Assembly: GCA_045128275.1 (NCBI GenBank)
Contig: JBGVRH010000030.1
Location: 1 to 15,044, forward strand
DNA from: CAMEON01 sp045128275
GTDB lineage: Bacteria > Bacillota > Clostridia > Oscillospirales > CAG-272
Direction: 5' to 3'
DNA length: 15,044 nt
A model generated the notes under the pieces. That model saw only the letters and a program-made list of their open reading frames with translations, was not told where the DNA came from and did no database searches. A program made the translations under genes and the position numbers. The first letter of the stretch is position 1; each line of letters begins with the position of its first letter. Shown here piece by piece: positions 6,517-13,338 of this stretch.

Positions 6517-8106
6517 ATGAAAAAGCTGATCGCTCTTGTCATCGCCGCGCTCATGGTTCTCTCCATGATCCCCGTGATGGCTATCTCCACCTCTGCCGCG
6601 GCTGACGGTATTTGGACTACCTACCGTTTCGCAAGCGAGTATGACGATCCCGACGAGGAGCCCGATCCCAATGAAGAGCCCTCCGTCTACAAGCCCGAGG
6701 CCGGTTACACCTACACCTCTGAGGGCTTCAGCGTTGTTCCCGCTGACTACACCGACACCACCCCCTCCATGTCTGTTATCACCAAGGATAAGCAGAGCGT
6801 GAAGGACGGTATCTACCTCCAGTTCCGTATCGACGATTACTCCTACGACGGCGGCACCGGCGCTGACCAGTGGATCGCTCTGTCCCTGTCCACCGGCCCC
6901 AAGGTGGCTCCCGGCTCCGCAAACTACGGCGGCGGCTGGCTGACCCTGATCCGCGGTACCGGTAACGGTAACTCCACTACCCTGCCTCACCTGACCGATC
7001 CCGCCACCGAGGACTTCGGCGGCACCTTCAACAACATCGGCTCCATCGCCGCTTCTGTTCCCATGGATGACAACGGCCGCGAGATCTACACCTTCGAGGT
7101 TGCCCACAACGGTACCGAGTATGAGATTAAGGTCAACGGCGTTGTCCAGCCCGGCGGCACCCAGACCTCTGCTCTGCTGGATAAGCTGGATGCAGACGGT
7201 ATGTTCCACGTCGGTATCAACATCCAGGCCGGTGTCAAGAATGGTACTGCCGCCATCACCATCCTGAAGTACGGTACCTCCGAGGCTGACGCCACCACCC
7301 CTGTGGGCGGTGACGAGAAGGAGCCCGAGGAGAACCAGATGACCATCGCTCCCATCGAGGATCCCAACACCGTCGAGGCCAACAAGCCCGCTATCCTGTG
7401 GGATCCCACCACCGTGAACATCAAGGGCGGTAACAACTGCACCTTCACCGTTCTGGGTGACAACACCTGGCGCGTGACCGCGACCGATGCCGCTGTATTC
7501 ATGAACTTTAGCCCCAAGAGAAAGTGGTCCTACGCCGGTGAGGACTTCCCTGTGTTCGGTATCATGTTCCGCAACATTTGGGTCGAGGGCGGTACCCTTT
7601 GGTATGCCGCAGGCGAAGTTATGGGCGCTAAGGACGGCTGTAACTTCCCCGTGTCCATCTATGACGGTGAGTTCTATGGTGAGGACGAGGAGTACGTCTT
7701 CGTGCCTTGGGATATGACCGACCTGTGGGAGGGCCGTATCAACACCATCCGTCTGGACTTCGCTATGGCTGACGAGACCCTCCGCGAGTTCGACATCTGC
7801 TTCGCCGGTATGTTCCGCTCTGAGGAGGAGGCTTACGCCTACGCCGAGGAGTACCTGAAGGCTACCACCGACGTGGATCCCGATGCCACCAAGGAGGAGA
7901 CCGAGGCTCCCACCGAGGCGCCCACCGATGCTCCCGAGACCAACGCTCCCGAGACCAACGCTCCCGAGGGCGGTGACGCTACCCAGGCTCCCGACGGCGA
8001 GCAGACCACTGCTCCCGCCAAGGAGGGCTGCGGCTCCGTCATTGGCTTCAGCGCCATCGCCATCCTGGCCGCCGCTGCTGCCGCTGTGGCTCTGAAGAAG
8101 GACTGA
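6517..8106 (+). CDS. Secreted two-domain protein with Cys/TM tail, paralog B
   Basis: Family not recognised; 529 residues. Sec signal peptide (MKKLIALVIAAL..., cleavage near TSAA at 25-28), domain 1 (about 31-258), linker with ATTPVGGDEKEPE, domain 2 (about 273-448), a linker built on EAPTEAPTDAPETN-type repeats, then GCGSVIGFSA with C505, an Ala-rich hydrophobic segment and the tail LKKD. The Cys is exactly 25 residues from the end, as in paralogs A and C. Start: ATG at 6517 after AAAGGAG (6500-6506). Glycine codons are almost all GGC/GGT, arginine CGT/CGC, and GCT/GTT/TCT are frequent, a pattern of high expression. Signal-peptide and tail DNA are almost identical to paralog C, whereas the bodies differ strongly. 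It is a single-gene unit with its own promoter, leader hairpin and terminator. Probably an abundant cell-surface or released protein; function unknown. Confidence 0.9.
   Translation: MKKLIALVIAALMVLSMIPVMAISTSAAADGIWTTYRFASEYDDPDEEPDPNEEPSVYKPEAGYTYTSEGFSVVPADYTDTTPSMSVITKDKQSVKDGIYLQFRIDDYSYDGGTGADQWIALSLSTGPKVAPGSANYGGGWLTLIRGTGNGNSTTLPHLTDPATEDFGGTFNNIGSIAASVPMDDNGREIYTFEVAHNGTEYEIKVNGVVQPGGTQTSALLDKLDADGMFHVGINIQAGVKNGTAAITILKYGTSEADATTPVGGDEKEPEENQMTIAPIEDPNTVEANKPAILWDPTTVNIKGGNNCTFTVLGDNTWRVTATDAAVFMNFSPKRKWSYAGEDFPVFGIMFRNIWVEGGTLWYAAGEVMGAKDGCNFPVSIYDGEFYGEDEEYVFVPWDMTDLWEGRINTIRLDFAMADETLREFDICFAGMFRSEEEAYAYAEEYLKATTDVDPDATKEETEAPTEAPTDAPETNAPETNAPEGGDATQAPDGEQTTAPAKEGCGSVIGFSAIAILAAAAAAVALKKD
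7978..8106 (+). repeat. conserved C-terminal tail module, copy 1
   Basis: This 129-base segment encodes the end of the linker, the GCGS motif, the hydrophobic segment and KKD. Compared with 9811-9939 I count 5 differences, all in third codon positions and all synonymous, so the 42 encoded residues are identical. The preceding bodies are far more diverged. Confidence 0.9.
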
Positions 8107-8137
8107 TCGCGGTCCCGATTCCCGACACATAGCTTTC

Positions 8138-8166
8138 GCCCCTCCGCTTTTGCGGAGGGGCTTTTT
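8138..8166 (+). terminator. terminator after paralog B
   Basis: GCCCCTCCGC (8138-8147) pairs with GCGGAGGGGC (8152-8161), a 10-bp stem with a TTTT loop, followed by TTTTT (8162-8166). Confidence 0.95.
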
Positions 8167-8216
8167 ATATAGCCAAACGGTAATAAATGGAGAATTTTTT
8201 GAAAAAAAGCATGAGT

Positions 8217-8283
8217 TTGTTTACAATTTATCGGGTTTTTTCGTAAAAAAACCGTTGCAATCTTGGCGGGAATGTGCTATAAT
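8217..8283 (+). promoter_or_regulatory. promoter of paralog C with upstream TTGTTTACAA box
   Basis: TTGCAA (8255-8260), 17-base spacer, TATAAT (8278-8283) with TGC in front (extended -10). TTGTTTACAA (8217-8226) ends 28 bases before the -35, identical in sequence and distance to paralog B. Confidence 0.78.
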
Positions 8284-8296
8284 AGTACCGCTAAAA

Positions 8297-8314
8297 CCAT
8301 GCGTCCCCGCATGG
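8297..8314 (+). promoter_or_regulatory. 5' leader hairpin of paralog C mRNA
   Basis: CCATGCG (8297-8303) pairs with CGCATGG (8308-8314), 7 bp with a TCCC loop, near the expected transcript start (about 8290). Position and stem length match the paralog B leader although the sequence differs. An AT-rich stretch and GAAAGGAG follow. Confidence 0.5.
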
Positions 8315-8340
8315 AAAATTTTGAAAGGAGTTTTTTCAAC

Positions 8341-9939
8341 ATGAAAAAGCTGATCGCACTTGTCATCGCCGTGATCATGGTCGTCTCCATGGTTCCCGTG
8401 ATGGCTCTCTCCACCTCCGCGGCCGGCGAGGGTGAGTGGGCAGTTCTCCGTAACCCCAACACCTACAAGGCCGAGGCTGAGGGCGAGGTCGTTATCCCCG
8501 CTCCCGGTTACCAGTACACCAACGAGGGTCTCATGACCATCGCTCCCGACTGGTCCAACTACACCCCCTTCTTCACTGTCCAGACCTCTGAGGCTAAGTC
8601 TCTGAAGGACGGCTTCTTTATGGAAGTCCGCATCGACGACTATCCTTACGGCGGTGAGGACGGCTCTGCCGACCACTGGATCTCCTTCAACATCTCCGAC
8701 AGAGAGAATGTTGCCCCCGGCGACATCGAGTTCGGTAACAACTGGCTGTGCCTGATCCGCGGCGCAGGCTCCGGCTCCGCTGATGTGCAGAGCTTCGTGA
8801 CCACCCAGACCACCGACGAGGCTGTCGGTAACTTCGGTCACAAGGGCGACGTTTCCGTCACTGCTCCCATGGACGATGACGGCCGCGAGACCTACACCTT
8901 CGAGATCACCCACGACGGCACCAACTACGACCTGAAGGTCAACGGTGTTTCCGTTATGGGTCTGGCTGACATCACCGCCAAGCTGGATGAGTGGAACGAG
9001 AACGGCGAGTTCTACGTTGGTGTCACCATGCACTGCGGTATCAAGGATGCTACCACCTCCATCACCGTCACCAAGGCCGGTACCTCTTCTGCTGACGCTA
9101 CCACTCCCGTTGGTTCCGACTCCAGAGAGCCCGAGGACAACGAGCTGGTCTTCGGCGATCTGATCGATCCCGCTACCATTCCCGAGAACACCCCCGCTCT
9201 GCTGTGGGATGCTACCAAGCAGTCCTTCAAGAACGACCCCTCCGGCGTTGACATGAAGCTCACCGCCCAGGGTGACGATTCCTACCACCTCCAGGTCACC
9301 GGTCCCGCTCCCTACTTCCAGTGGAGCATCAAGTCCGAGCTGACCGTCAACCAGTCCGACTTCCCCGTCTTCGCTATGCTGATGAAGAACTTCTGGGGTA
9401 CTGACGGCGGTATCTACTACTGCGCCGGCGAGATCATGTCCTGCCGCGATGACTACAAGACCTCTTGGTCCATCTATGATGACGGTTGCCAGTTCTACGG
9501 TGAGGACGAGGAGTACGTTCTGGTCGTGGTCGACCTGGCTGCCCTGGAGCTGATCGACGAGTCCAACTCCGGCCGTATCCACAACATCCGTCCCTTCTTC
9601 TCCGTGACCGACACCACCGATCTGGAGGCTTGCCAGTGGGATGTCAACTTCATGGGCTTCTTCCGCTCTGTCGCTGAGGCTCAGGCCTACACCTCCGCCC
9701 GTCTGAGCATGGAGCCTGAGACCGAGGCTCCCACCGAGGAGAAGACCGAGGCTCCCACCGATGAGGTGACCGAGGCTCCCGAGACCAACGCTCCCGAGCA
9801 GGGCGGCGACGCTACCCAGGCTCCCGACGGCGAGCAGACCACTGCTCCCGCTAAGGAGGGTTGCGGCTCCGTCATCGGCTTCAGCGCTATCGCCATCCTG
9901 GCTGCCGCTGCTGCCGCTGTGGCTCTGAAGAAGGACTGA
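8341..9939 (+). CDS. Secreted two-domain protein with Cys/TM tail, paralog C
   Basis: Family not recognised; 532 residues. Sec signal peptide (MKKLIALVIAVI..., cleavage near SAA at 26-28), domain 1 (about 32-255, with PYGGEDGSADHW and EFGNNWLCLIRGAG), linker ATTPVGSDSREPE, domain 2 (about 268-455), Thr/Glu/Pro linker, GCGSVIGFSA with C508, Ala-rich hydrophobic segment and KKD. Domain 1 is closest to paralog A. Domain 2 is the odd one of the three, with an insertion around the DEEYVLVVVDL region relative to A and B. Start: ATG at 8341 after GAAAGGAG, in a leader stretch nearly identical to paralog B. Codon use is as biased as in B, suggesting high expression. The first residues after the signal peptide and the linkers are compatible with an extracellular protein. 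Possible roles such as carbohydrate binding or surface-layer component are guesses only. Confidence 0.9.
   Translation: MKKLIALVIAVIMVVSMVPVMALSTSAAGEGEWAVLRNPNTYKAEAEGEVVIPAPGYQYTNEGLMTIAPDWSNYTPFFTVQTSEAKSLKDGFFMEVRIDDYPYGGEDGSADHWISFNISDRENVAPGDIEFGNNWLCLIRGAGSGSADVQSFVTTQTTDEAVGNFGHKGDVSVTAPMDDDGRETYTFEITHDGTNYDLKVNGVSVMGLADITAKLDEWNENGEFYVGVTMHCGIKDATTSITVTKAGTSSADATTPVGSDSREPEDNELVFGDLIDPATIPENTPALLWDATKQSFKNDPSGVDMKLTAQGDDSYHLQVTGPAPYFQWSIKSELTVNQSDFPVFAMLMKNFWGTDGGIYYCAGEIMSCRDDYKTSWSIYDDGCQFYGEDEEYVLVVVDLAALELIDESNSGRIHNIRPFFSVTDTTDLEACQWDVNFMGFFRSVAEAQAYTSARLSMEPETEAPTEEKTEAPTDEVTEAPETNAPEQGGDATQAPDGEQTTAPAKEGCGSVIGFSAIAILAAAAAAVALKKD
9811..9939 (+). repeat. conserved C-terminal tail module, copy 2
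   Basis: Partner of 7978-8106: the same 129-base length, 5 synonymous differences, and an identical encoded peptide including GCGS, hydrophobic segment and KKD. Confidence 0.9.
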
Positions 9940-9967
9940 TCCTTCCTCTGATTCTTTGAATCCATAC

Positions 9968-10006
9968 GTACCCCCTCCGCTTCGGCGGAGGGGGTACTCT
10001 GTTTTT
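9968..10006 (+). terminator. terminator after paralog C, UUCG loop
   Basis: A 13-bp stem, GTACCCCCTCCGC (9968-9980) with its complement at 9985-9997, closed by a C(TTCG)G tetraloop. TCTGTTTTT follows. A very stable terminator. Confidence 0.92.
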
Positions 10007-10039
10007 ATGGTGGCACCTTGGGGGATTCGTAAATGAGTA

Positions 10040-10068
10040 TTGACAAATCAACAATTATGAGGTATAAT
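10040..10068 (+). promoter_or_regulatory. consensus promoter of paralog D
   Basis: TTGACA (10040-10045), 17-base spacer, TATAAT (10063-10068). Unlike A-C it has a consensus -35 and no TGN extension, so it is probably controlled differently. Confidence 0.88.
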
Positions 10069-10075
10069 ATTGTAT

Positions 10076-10138
10076 GTGACCTTTTTCGACAGAAGCGTCA
10101 CGACGGCAGACCAATTGGGGGCGGCCGCATCAAAAAGG
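10076..10138 (+). promoter_or_regulatory. structured 5' leader of paralog D
   Basis: The leader is about 83 bases. GTGAC (10076-10080) can pair with GTCAC (10097-10101). Alternatively, CCTTTTT (10080-10086) can pair with AAAAAGG (10132-10138). The two pairings share base 10080 and are roughly exclusive. No known riboswitch was recognised. Confidence 0.3.
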
Positions 10139-10157
10139 ACAGAAAGGCGATCATGAT

Positions 10158-11300
10158 ATGAAACGGCTTTGGGTGCTTTTTCTCGCGCTCTGCACCGCGA
10201 TGCTCTCCTGCGTCGGGGTGTTGATTCCGAGTGCCGAGGGGGCGAATACCGATATATGGAGCGTGTATTCCTTGCTGGAGGATCAAGACGGGAACCCTTA
10301 TTTCGGTACGGCTCCTGCGTACGAATATACCGAGGAGGGACTCAGAGTTACCCCTCCCGAGGAAATCGAATCCTATACGATCCAGACCGACCATGCTTAC
10401 CGTATGGATGACGGTCTGTACATGGAGATCAAGCTGGATCAAACCGTCGACGCGGGAATGCTGGTCTTCCATATATGGGATCAGAGCGGATTCATCCTGA
10501 GTAATCTCAACTGCGGCTCGGGCTGGCAGGGAATGCTCCAGCTGAATCGTAACGAAACGCAATTCATGCTCAGTGCCTATGTCCGCGGCTCTACCCCCGA
10601 CAAGGAGGGGCAGGACTTTGTCATGGGGAGCATGAAGCTTCCCGCGCCTGTGACAGAGGATGGCAGTGTGACCTATTCGCTCTCTCTGAAGGACGATATC
10701 CTGCGGATCAATGACCGCGTTGTAGGCGGTATGGAGGACGTTTTGAGCCTTTTGCGGGAAAAGACGGACGGCGGGAATGTGTATTTCGGCGTCAGCGCGG
10801 TCATGAGTCCGTTTGGCGGCCCCATTCCCGTTACGGTGATTCGGTTCGGCACGTCTCGGGAGGATGCTTCTGTCCCCGGAACCGACGGTCAGTCTCCCGA
10901 AACCGGTGGGGAAGCTCCCGAAACGATCCCTTCTTCCCCCGTCGAAACCGTTCCCTCCGAGCCAACCGAGACGAATCCCCCTGCGGATCAGGAAACCGAG
11001 AATAGCGAATCCCAGACCCCTCCGAATGGCGGGCAGGAAACCACTCCCTCCGAAACCGTCTCGGGGAGCAACGGAAGTGACACCGAATCCGAGAAAACAA
11101 CCCGTGATGAAAACGACGATCCCTACGGGGACCCCGAAACCGAGGCGGAGACCCGTAAGGAGATCCACAACGAAAAGGTGGACAACTTTATGGAGAAGCT
11201 GGAGAACATGGGAGGCTGCGGATCCGTGGTCAGCATGGGCGGCGTGGGATTTTCGGCCTTGCTTGCCGCCGCTTATTGGAGCCTTCGTAAGAAATCTTGA
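10158..11300 (+). CDS. Secreted single-domain protein with Cys/TM tail, paralog D
   Basis: Divergent, shorter member of the family, 380 residues. Sec signal peptide (MKRLWVLFLALC..., cleavage near residue 26-29), one domain (about 32-235) alignable to domain 1 of A-C by DGLYMEIKLD near the start and FGTSREDASVPGTDG at its end, then a long Pro/Glu/Thr/Ser linker (about 240-330), a charged helix-like stretch (EIHNEKVDNFMEKLENM), and GGCGSVVSMGG with C354, 27 residues from the end, followed by a hydrophobic segment and RKKS. Domain 2 is absent. Start: ATG at 10158 after AGAAAGG; the ATG at 10153 hits a stop after two codons. Codon use is ordinary (CGG, GGA and ATA occur), pointing to lower expression or different ancestry from B and C. 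It has its own promoter and terminator. Function unknown. Confidence 0.85.
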   Translation: MKRLWVLFLALCTAMLSCVGVLIPSAEGANTDIWSVYSLLEDQDGNPYFGTAPAYEYTEEGLRVTPPEEIESYTIQTDHAYRMDDGLYMEIKLDQTVDAGMLVFHIWDQSGFILSNLNCGSGWQGMLQLNRNETQFMLSAYVRGSTPDKEGQDFVMGSMKLPAPVTEDGSVTYSLSLKDDILRINDRVVGGMEDVLSLLREKTDGGNVYFGVSAVMSPFGGPIPVTVIRFGTSREDASVPGTDGQSPETGGEAPETIPSSPVETVPSEPTETNPPADQETENSESQTPPNGGQETTPSETVSGSNGSDTESEKTTRDENDDPYGDPETEAETRKEIHNEKVDNFMEKLENMGGCGSVVSMGGVGFSALLAAAYWSLRKKS

Positions 11301-11328
11301 TTCCCAAATCACAAAAGAATACGGAAAC

Positions 11329-11359
11329 GGCAATCTTTCGTTTGTGAGATTGCCTTTTT
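11329..11359 (+). terminator. terminator after paralog D
   Basis: GGCAATCT (11329-11336) pairs with AGATTGCC (11347-11354), followed by TTTTT (11355-11359) and further Ts. Confidence 0.88.
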
Positions 11360-11385
11360 CGTTTTTATATAATATTTTTGACGAA

Positions 11386-11419
11386 ATACCTTGACAGGTG
11401 AGGTATCTTGTGATATAAT
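11386..11419 (+). promoter_or_regulatory. padR operon promoter with overlapping palindrome
   Basis: TTGACA (11391-11396), 17-base spacer, TATAAT (11414-11419) with TGA in front (extended -10). The inverted repeat ATACCT (11386-11391), 9 bases, AGGTAT (11401-11406) covers the -35. A regulator bound there would block RNA polymerase, which fits autorepression by the PadR protein encoded next; binding is inferred. Confidence 0.8.
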
Positions 11420-11449
11420 AGAACCATCAAGAAAAAAGGAGGTGTTCCC

Positions 11450-11815
11450 GTGTCCATTACCGCAGACCTGATACGGGGTCATACCGATGCCATCATTCTG
11501 GCGGCTCTTTTGCAAGGGGACAGCTACGGATACCGCATCAACCGTTCCATGTTCGATATGACAGACGGGCGATATGAGCTGAAGGAGGCCACTCTGTACA
11601 CCGCCTTCCGCCGCCTGGAGGAGGCAGGATACATCCGCTCCTACTGGGGGGATGAGGCCACGGGTGCCCGCCGCCGTTACTACGCCATTACCCCCGACGG
11701 CCGCATCGCGTACCGCCATATGATGCGGGAATGGCAGGAGGCCAGCGATCTGCTGGAAAAGCTCATGCGCTTTGGATGCGCCGAAGAGCCTGCCGCCGAC
11801 GCGGAGCAAATTTGA
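11450..11815 (+). CDS. PadR-family transcriptional regulator
   Basis: A 121-residue PadR winged-helix protein. Family features are AIILAALLQGDSYGYRI in the first helices, ATLYTAFRRLEEAGYI as the recognition-helix region, and RRRYYAITPDGR as the wing, followed by a C-terminal helix for dimerisation. PadR proteins usually repress their own operon and respond to small ligands or membrane stress. Start: GTG at 11450 after AAGGAGGTG (11437-11445). It is the first gene of a three-gene operon; the next gene begins 19 bases after its stop. The palindrome over its promoter is the likely operator. Confidence 0.93.
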   Translation: MSITADLIRGHTDAIILAALLQGDSYGYRINRSMFDMTDGRYELKEATLYTAFRRLEEAGYIRSYWGDEATGARRRYYAITPDGRIAYRHMMREWQEASDLLEKLMRFGCAEEPAADAEQI

Positions 11816-11834
11816 GAAAGGAGCCGAATTGGTT

Positions 11835-12377
11835 ATGAAAGAGAAACTGACAGAGCATATCCGGCTCCTGTTTGCGGATGCCGAGAGACGCTCCCCTGAC
11901 AATCCGAGACTGACGGAGCTCAAGGAGGAGCTTCTGCTGAACACGCTGGAAAAATACGAGCACCTGATCTCCATGGGCAAAACCCCGGAGGCGGCCTACA
12001 CGACCTCGGTCAACGGAATCGGTGACATAGAAGCGCTTTTGAACGACGTGATCGGAGAAACCGATACCCGAAGGGCCGCCGAGCCTGCGCCGCGATCTGC
12101 TGCCACCGCAGGGGCCAATCCCGAGGCAGAAGGAGCCGGCGAGTACGAGAACAGCGATGATGATGACGATGATGATAACGCGGACAACGGCGACGCAAAG
12201 AGGCCGCCCCGCTCCCGCTGGTACGCGCTGGTCAGCGGTATCATTTGGACGGTAACCCTTGGCTCCTACTTTGCCATCAGCTTCGCCACTCATGCCTGGG
12301 CCGTGACCTGGCTTGTGTTCCTCATGGGCATCGCCGCCGACAACGTGGCCGAGGGCATCTTTGATCTGAGGAGGTAA
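11835..12377 (+). CDS. HAAS/DUF1700-like membrane protein
   Basis: A 180-residue protein. The N-terminal part (about 1-75) resembles the HAAS / DUF1700 / permease-prefix type helical domain: LTELKEELLLNTLEKYEHL, then GKTPEAAYTTSVNGIGD. A hydrophilic acidic linker follows, with a run of seven aspartates near residues 108-114 encoded by GAT/GAC repeats, then two membrane segments (about 129-149 and 153-172). Proteins of this type are typically encoded between a PadR regulator and a DUF4097 protein and are thought to take part in envelope-stress or membrane signalling; the biochemical role is unknown. Start: ATG at 11835 after GAAAGGAG (11816-11823). The in-frame upstream start at 11772 would overlap padR and has no better site. 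Confidence 0.8.
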   Translation: MKEKLTEHIRLLFADAERRSPDNPRLTELKEELLLNTLEKYEHLISMGKTPEAAYTTSVNGIGDIEALLNDVIGETDTRRAAEPAPRSAATAGANPEAEGAGEYENSDDDDDDDNADNGDAKRPPRSRWYALVSGIIWTVTLGSYFAISFATHAWAVTWLVFLMGIAADNVAEGIFDLRR

Positions 12378-12380
12378 GCC

Positions 12381-13298
12381 ATGAAGGACGCAAGAAATGA
12401 AAAACGCCCTGTCAATAAGCGGGCGGTGGTGAAGATCGTGATCTGGTCGGTGGTGTTCTGCCTCCTGGGACTGATCCTTTTGGGGAGTGTCACGGGGATA
12501 CGCACCGAGATCGACGTAATCGGCCTGCCCGGCGTGCATCTGAACCTGGGCGGCTTTACCTATGAGGACGCCGACGAGTACACCGTGGGGGATGCCGCGA
12601 TTTCGGATACCGTCTCGGATCTGGAGGTCAACTGGCTGGCGGGGAATGTCACGATCGTCCCTTCGGATACTGACGAGATCCGCATCACCGAGGACTATAG
12701 CGGTGACGACCCCGATTTGCGCCTGCGTTGGCGGATGGAGCGCGGCAAGCTCACGATCCAGTTCCGCAAGTCCACGTTTTTTGGAACCTCTGACTCCGTG
12801 CGTAAGGATCTCACCGTGGCCATCCCTGCCGCTATGCTGGAGGCCATGGGAGAGGTGGAGATCACCACCGTATCGGGCGGTATCTCCTTTGCGGGCAACG
12901 CCGACGAGCTGACGTTGGACGCGGTGAATGGGGATCTGACCGTCAACGGCGATATCGGTGAGCTGGAGATCCACGCGGTGGAGGGGAAGGTCACCTTTAC
13001 GGGCAGTGTCCGTGACGCTGACGTCAGTTGTGTGGCTGCCACCGCCGTTATGCGATTGGATATGGCCGCCGATCTGTCCTTCGAGCAGGTGGACGGTGAC
13101 GTGGAGCTGTACCTGTCCGAGGAGATCACGGGCTTTTCCGCGGAGGTGGAGTCCTTGGGCGGCAGTATCAGCACGGAGGGCTTTGACGGGCTGACGACTA
13201 CGGGAGAGCGTTTCACCCGCTGGGGTGACGGAAGCCTCCGTGTTCGGGCTGAAGGTGTCAAAGCGAAACTATACATTAAGAAAACAACGAATAATTGA
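12381..13298 (+). CDS. DUF4097-type beta-strand repeat membrane protein
   Basis: A 305-residue protein with a short basic N-terminus, one membrane segment (about 15-37), then a repetitive beta-strand region of the DUF4097 type (about 75-300). Recurring strand units include LEVNWLAGNVTIVPSDTDEI, VEITTVSGGI, LTLDAVNGDLTVNG and FEQVDGDVELYL. This pattern suggests a beta-helix or solenoid on the outer face of the membrane. Its ribosome site AGGAGG (12368-12373) lies in the last codons of the preceding gene and the start follows that stop by 3 bases, so the two are translationally close. It probably works with the PadR and HAAS-like proteins in an envelope-linked circuit; ligand unknown. Confidence 0.85.
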   Translation: MKDARNEKRPVNKRAVVKIVIWSVVFCLLGLILLGSVTGIRTEIDVIGLPGVHLNLGGFTYEDADEYTVGDAAISDTVSDLEVNWLAGNVTIVPSDTDEIRITEDYSGDDPDLRLRWRMERGKLTIQFRKSTFFGTSDSVRKDLTVAIPAAMLEAMGEVEITTVSGGISFAGNADELTLDAVNGDLTVNGDIGELEIHAVEGKVTFTGSVRDADVSCVAATAVMRLDMAADLSFEQVDGDVELYLSEEITGFSAEVESLGGSISTEGFDGLTTTGERFTRWGDGSLRVRAEGVKAKLYIKKTTNN

Positions 13299-13304
13299 TA
13301 TAAT
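13276..13304 (+). promoter_or_regulatory. promoter of the SLOG gene inside the end of the DUF4097 gene
   Basis: TTAAGA (13276-13281, 4 of 6 matches), 17-base spacer, TATAAT (13299-13304). The -35 is within the last codons of the DUF4097 gene. Transcription would begin near 13311, downstream of the ATGs at 13303 and 13306. Confidence 0.55.
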
Positions 13305-13338
13305 GATGATAAAGACTGAAAATAAGCTGGAAAAGGGC

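Noticed and set aside
10076..10138. Riboswitch in the paralog D leader
   Set aside because: Competing pairings exist, but no known aptamer core was recognised and the stems are short. It is kept only as a structured leader.
10203..10214. Possible lipobox (MLSC) in the paralog D signal peptide
   Set aside because: The residues before the Cys do not fit the [LVI][ASTVI][GAS]C pattern well, the Cys is in the hydrophobic core, and paralogs B and C have no Cys there. A normal signal peptidase I site follows.
4694..11300. Sortase (LPXTG), SLH or dockerin anchoring of the paralogs
   Set aside because: No LPXTG-like motif, SLH repeat or dockerin calcium-loop repeat is present. The conserved tail is centred on Cys instead.
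13225..13338. Longer SLOG protein starting inside the DUF4097 gene
   Set aside because: The extension overlaps the upstream gene by 74 bases, lacks a ribosome site and lies before the family's natural start near the GHR motif.
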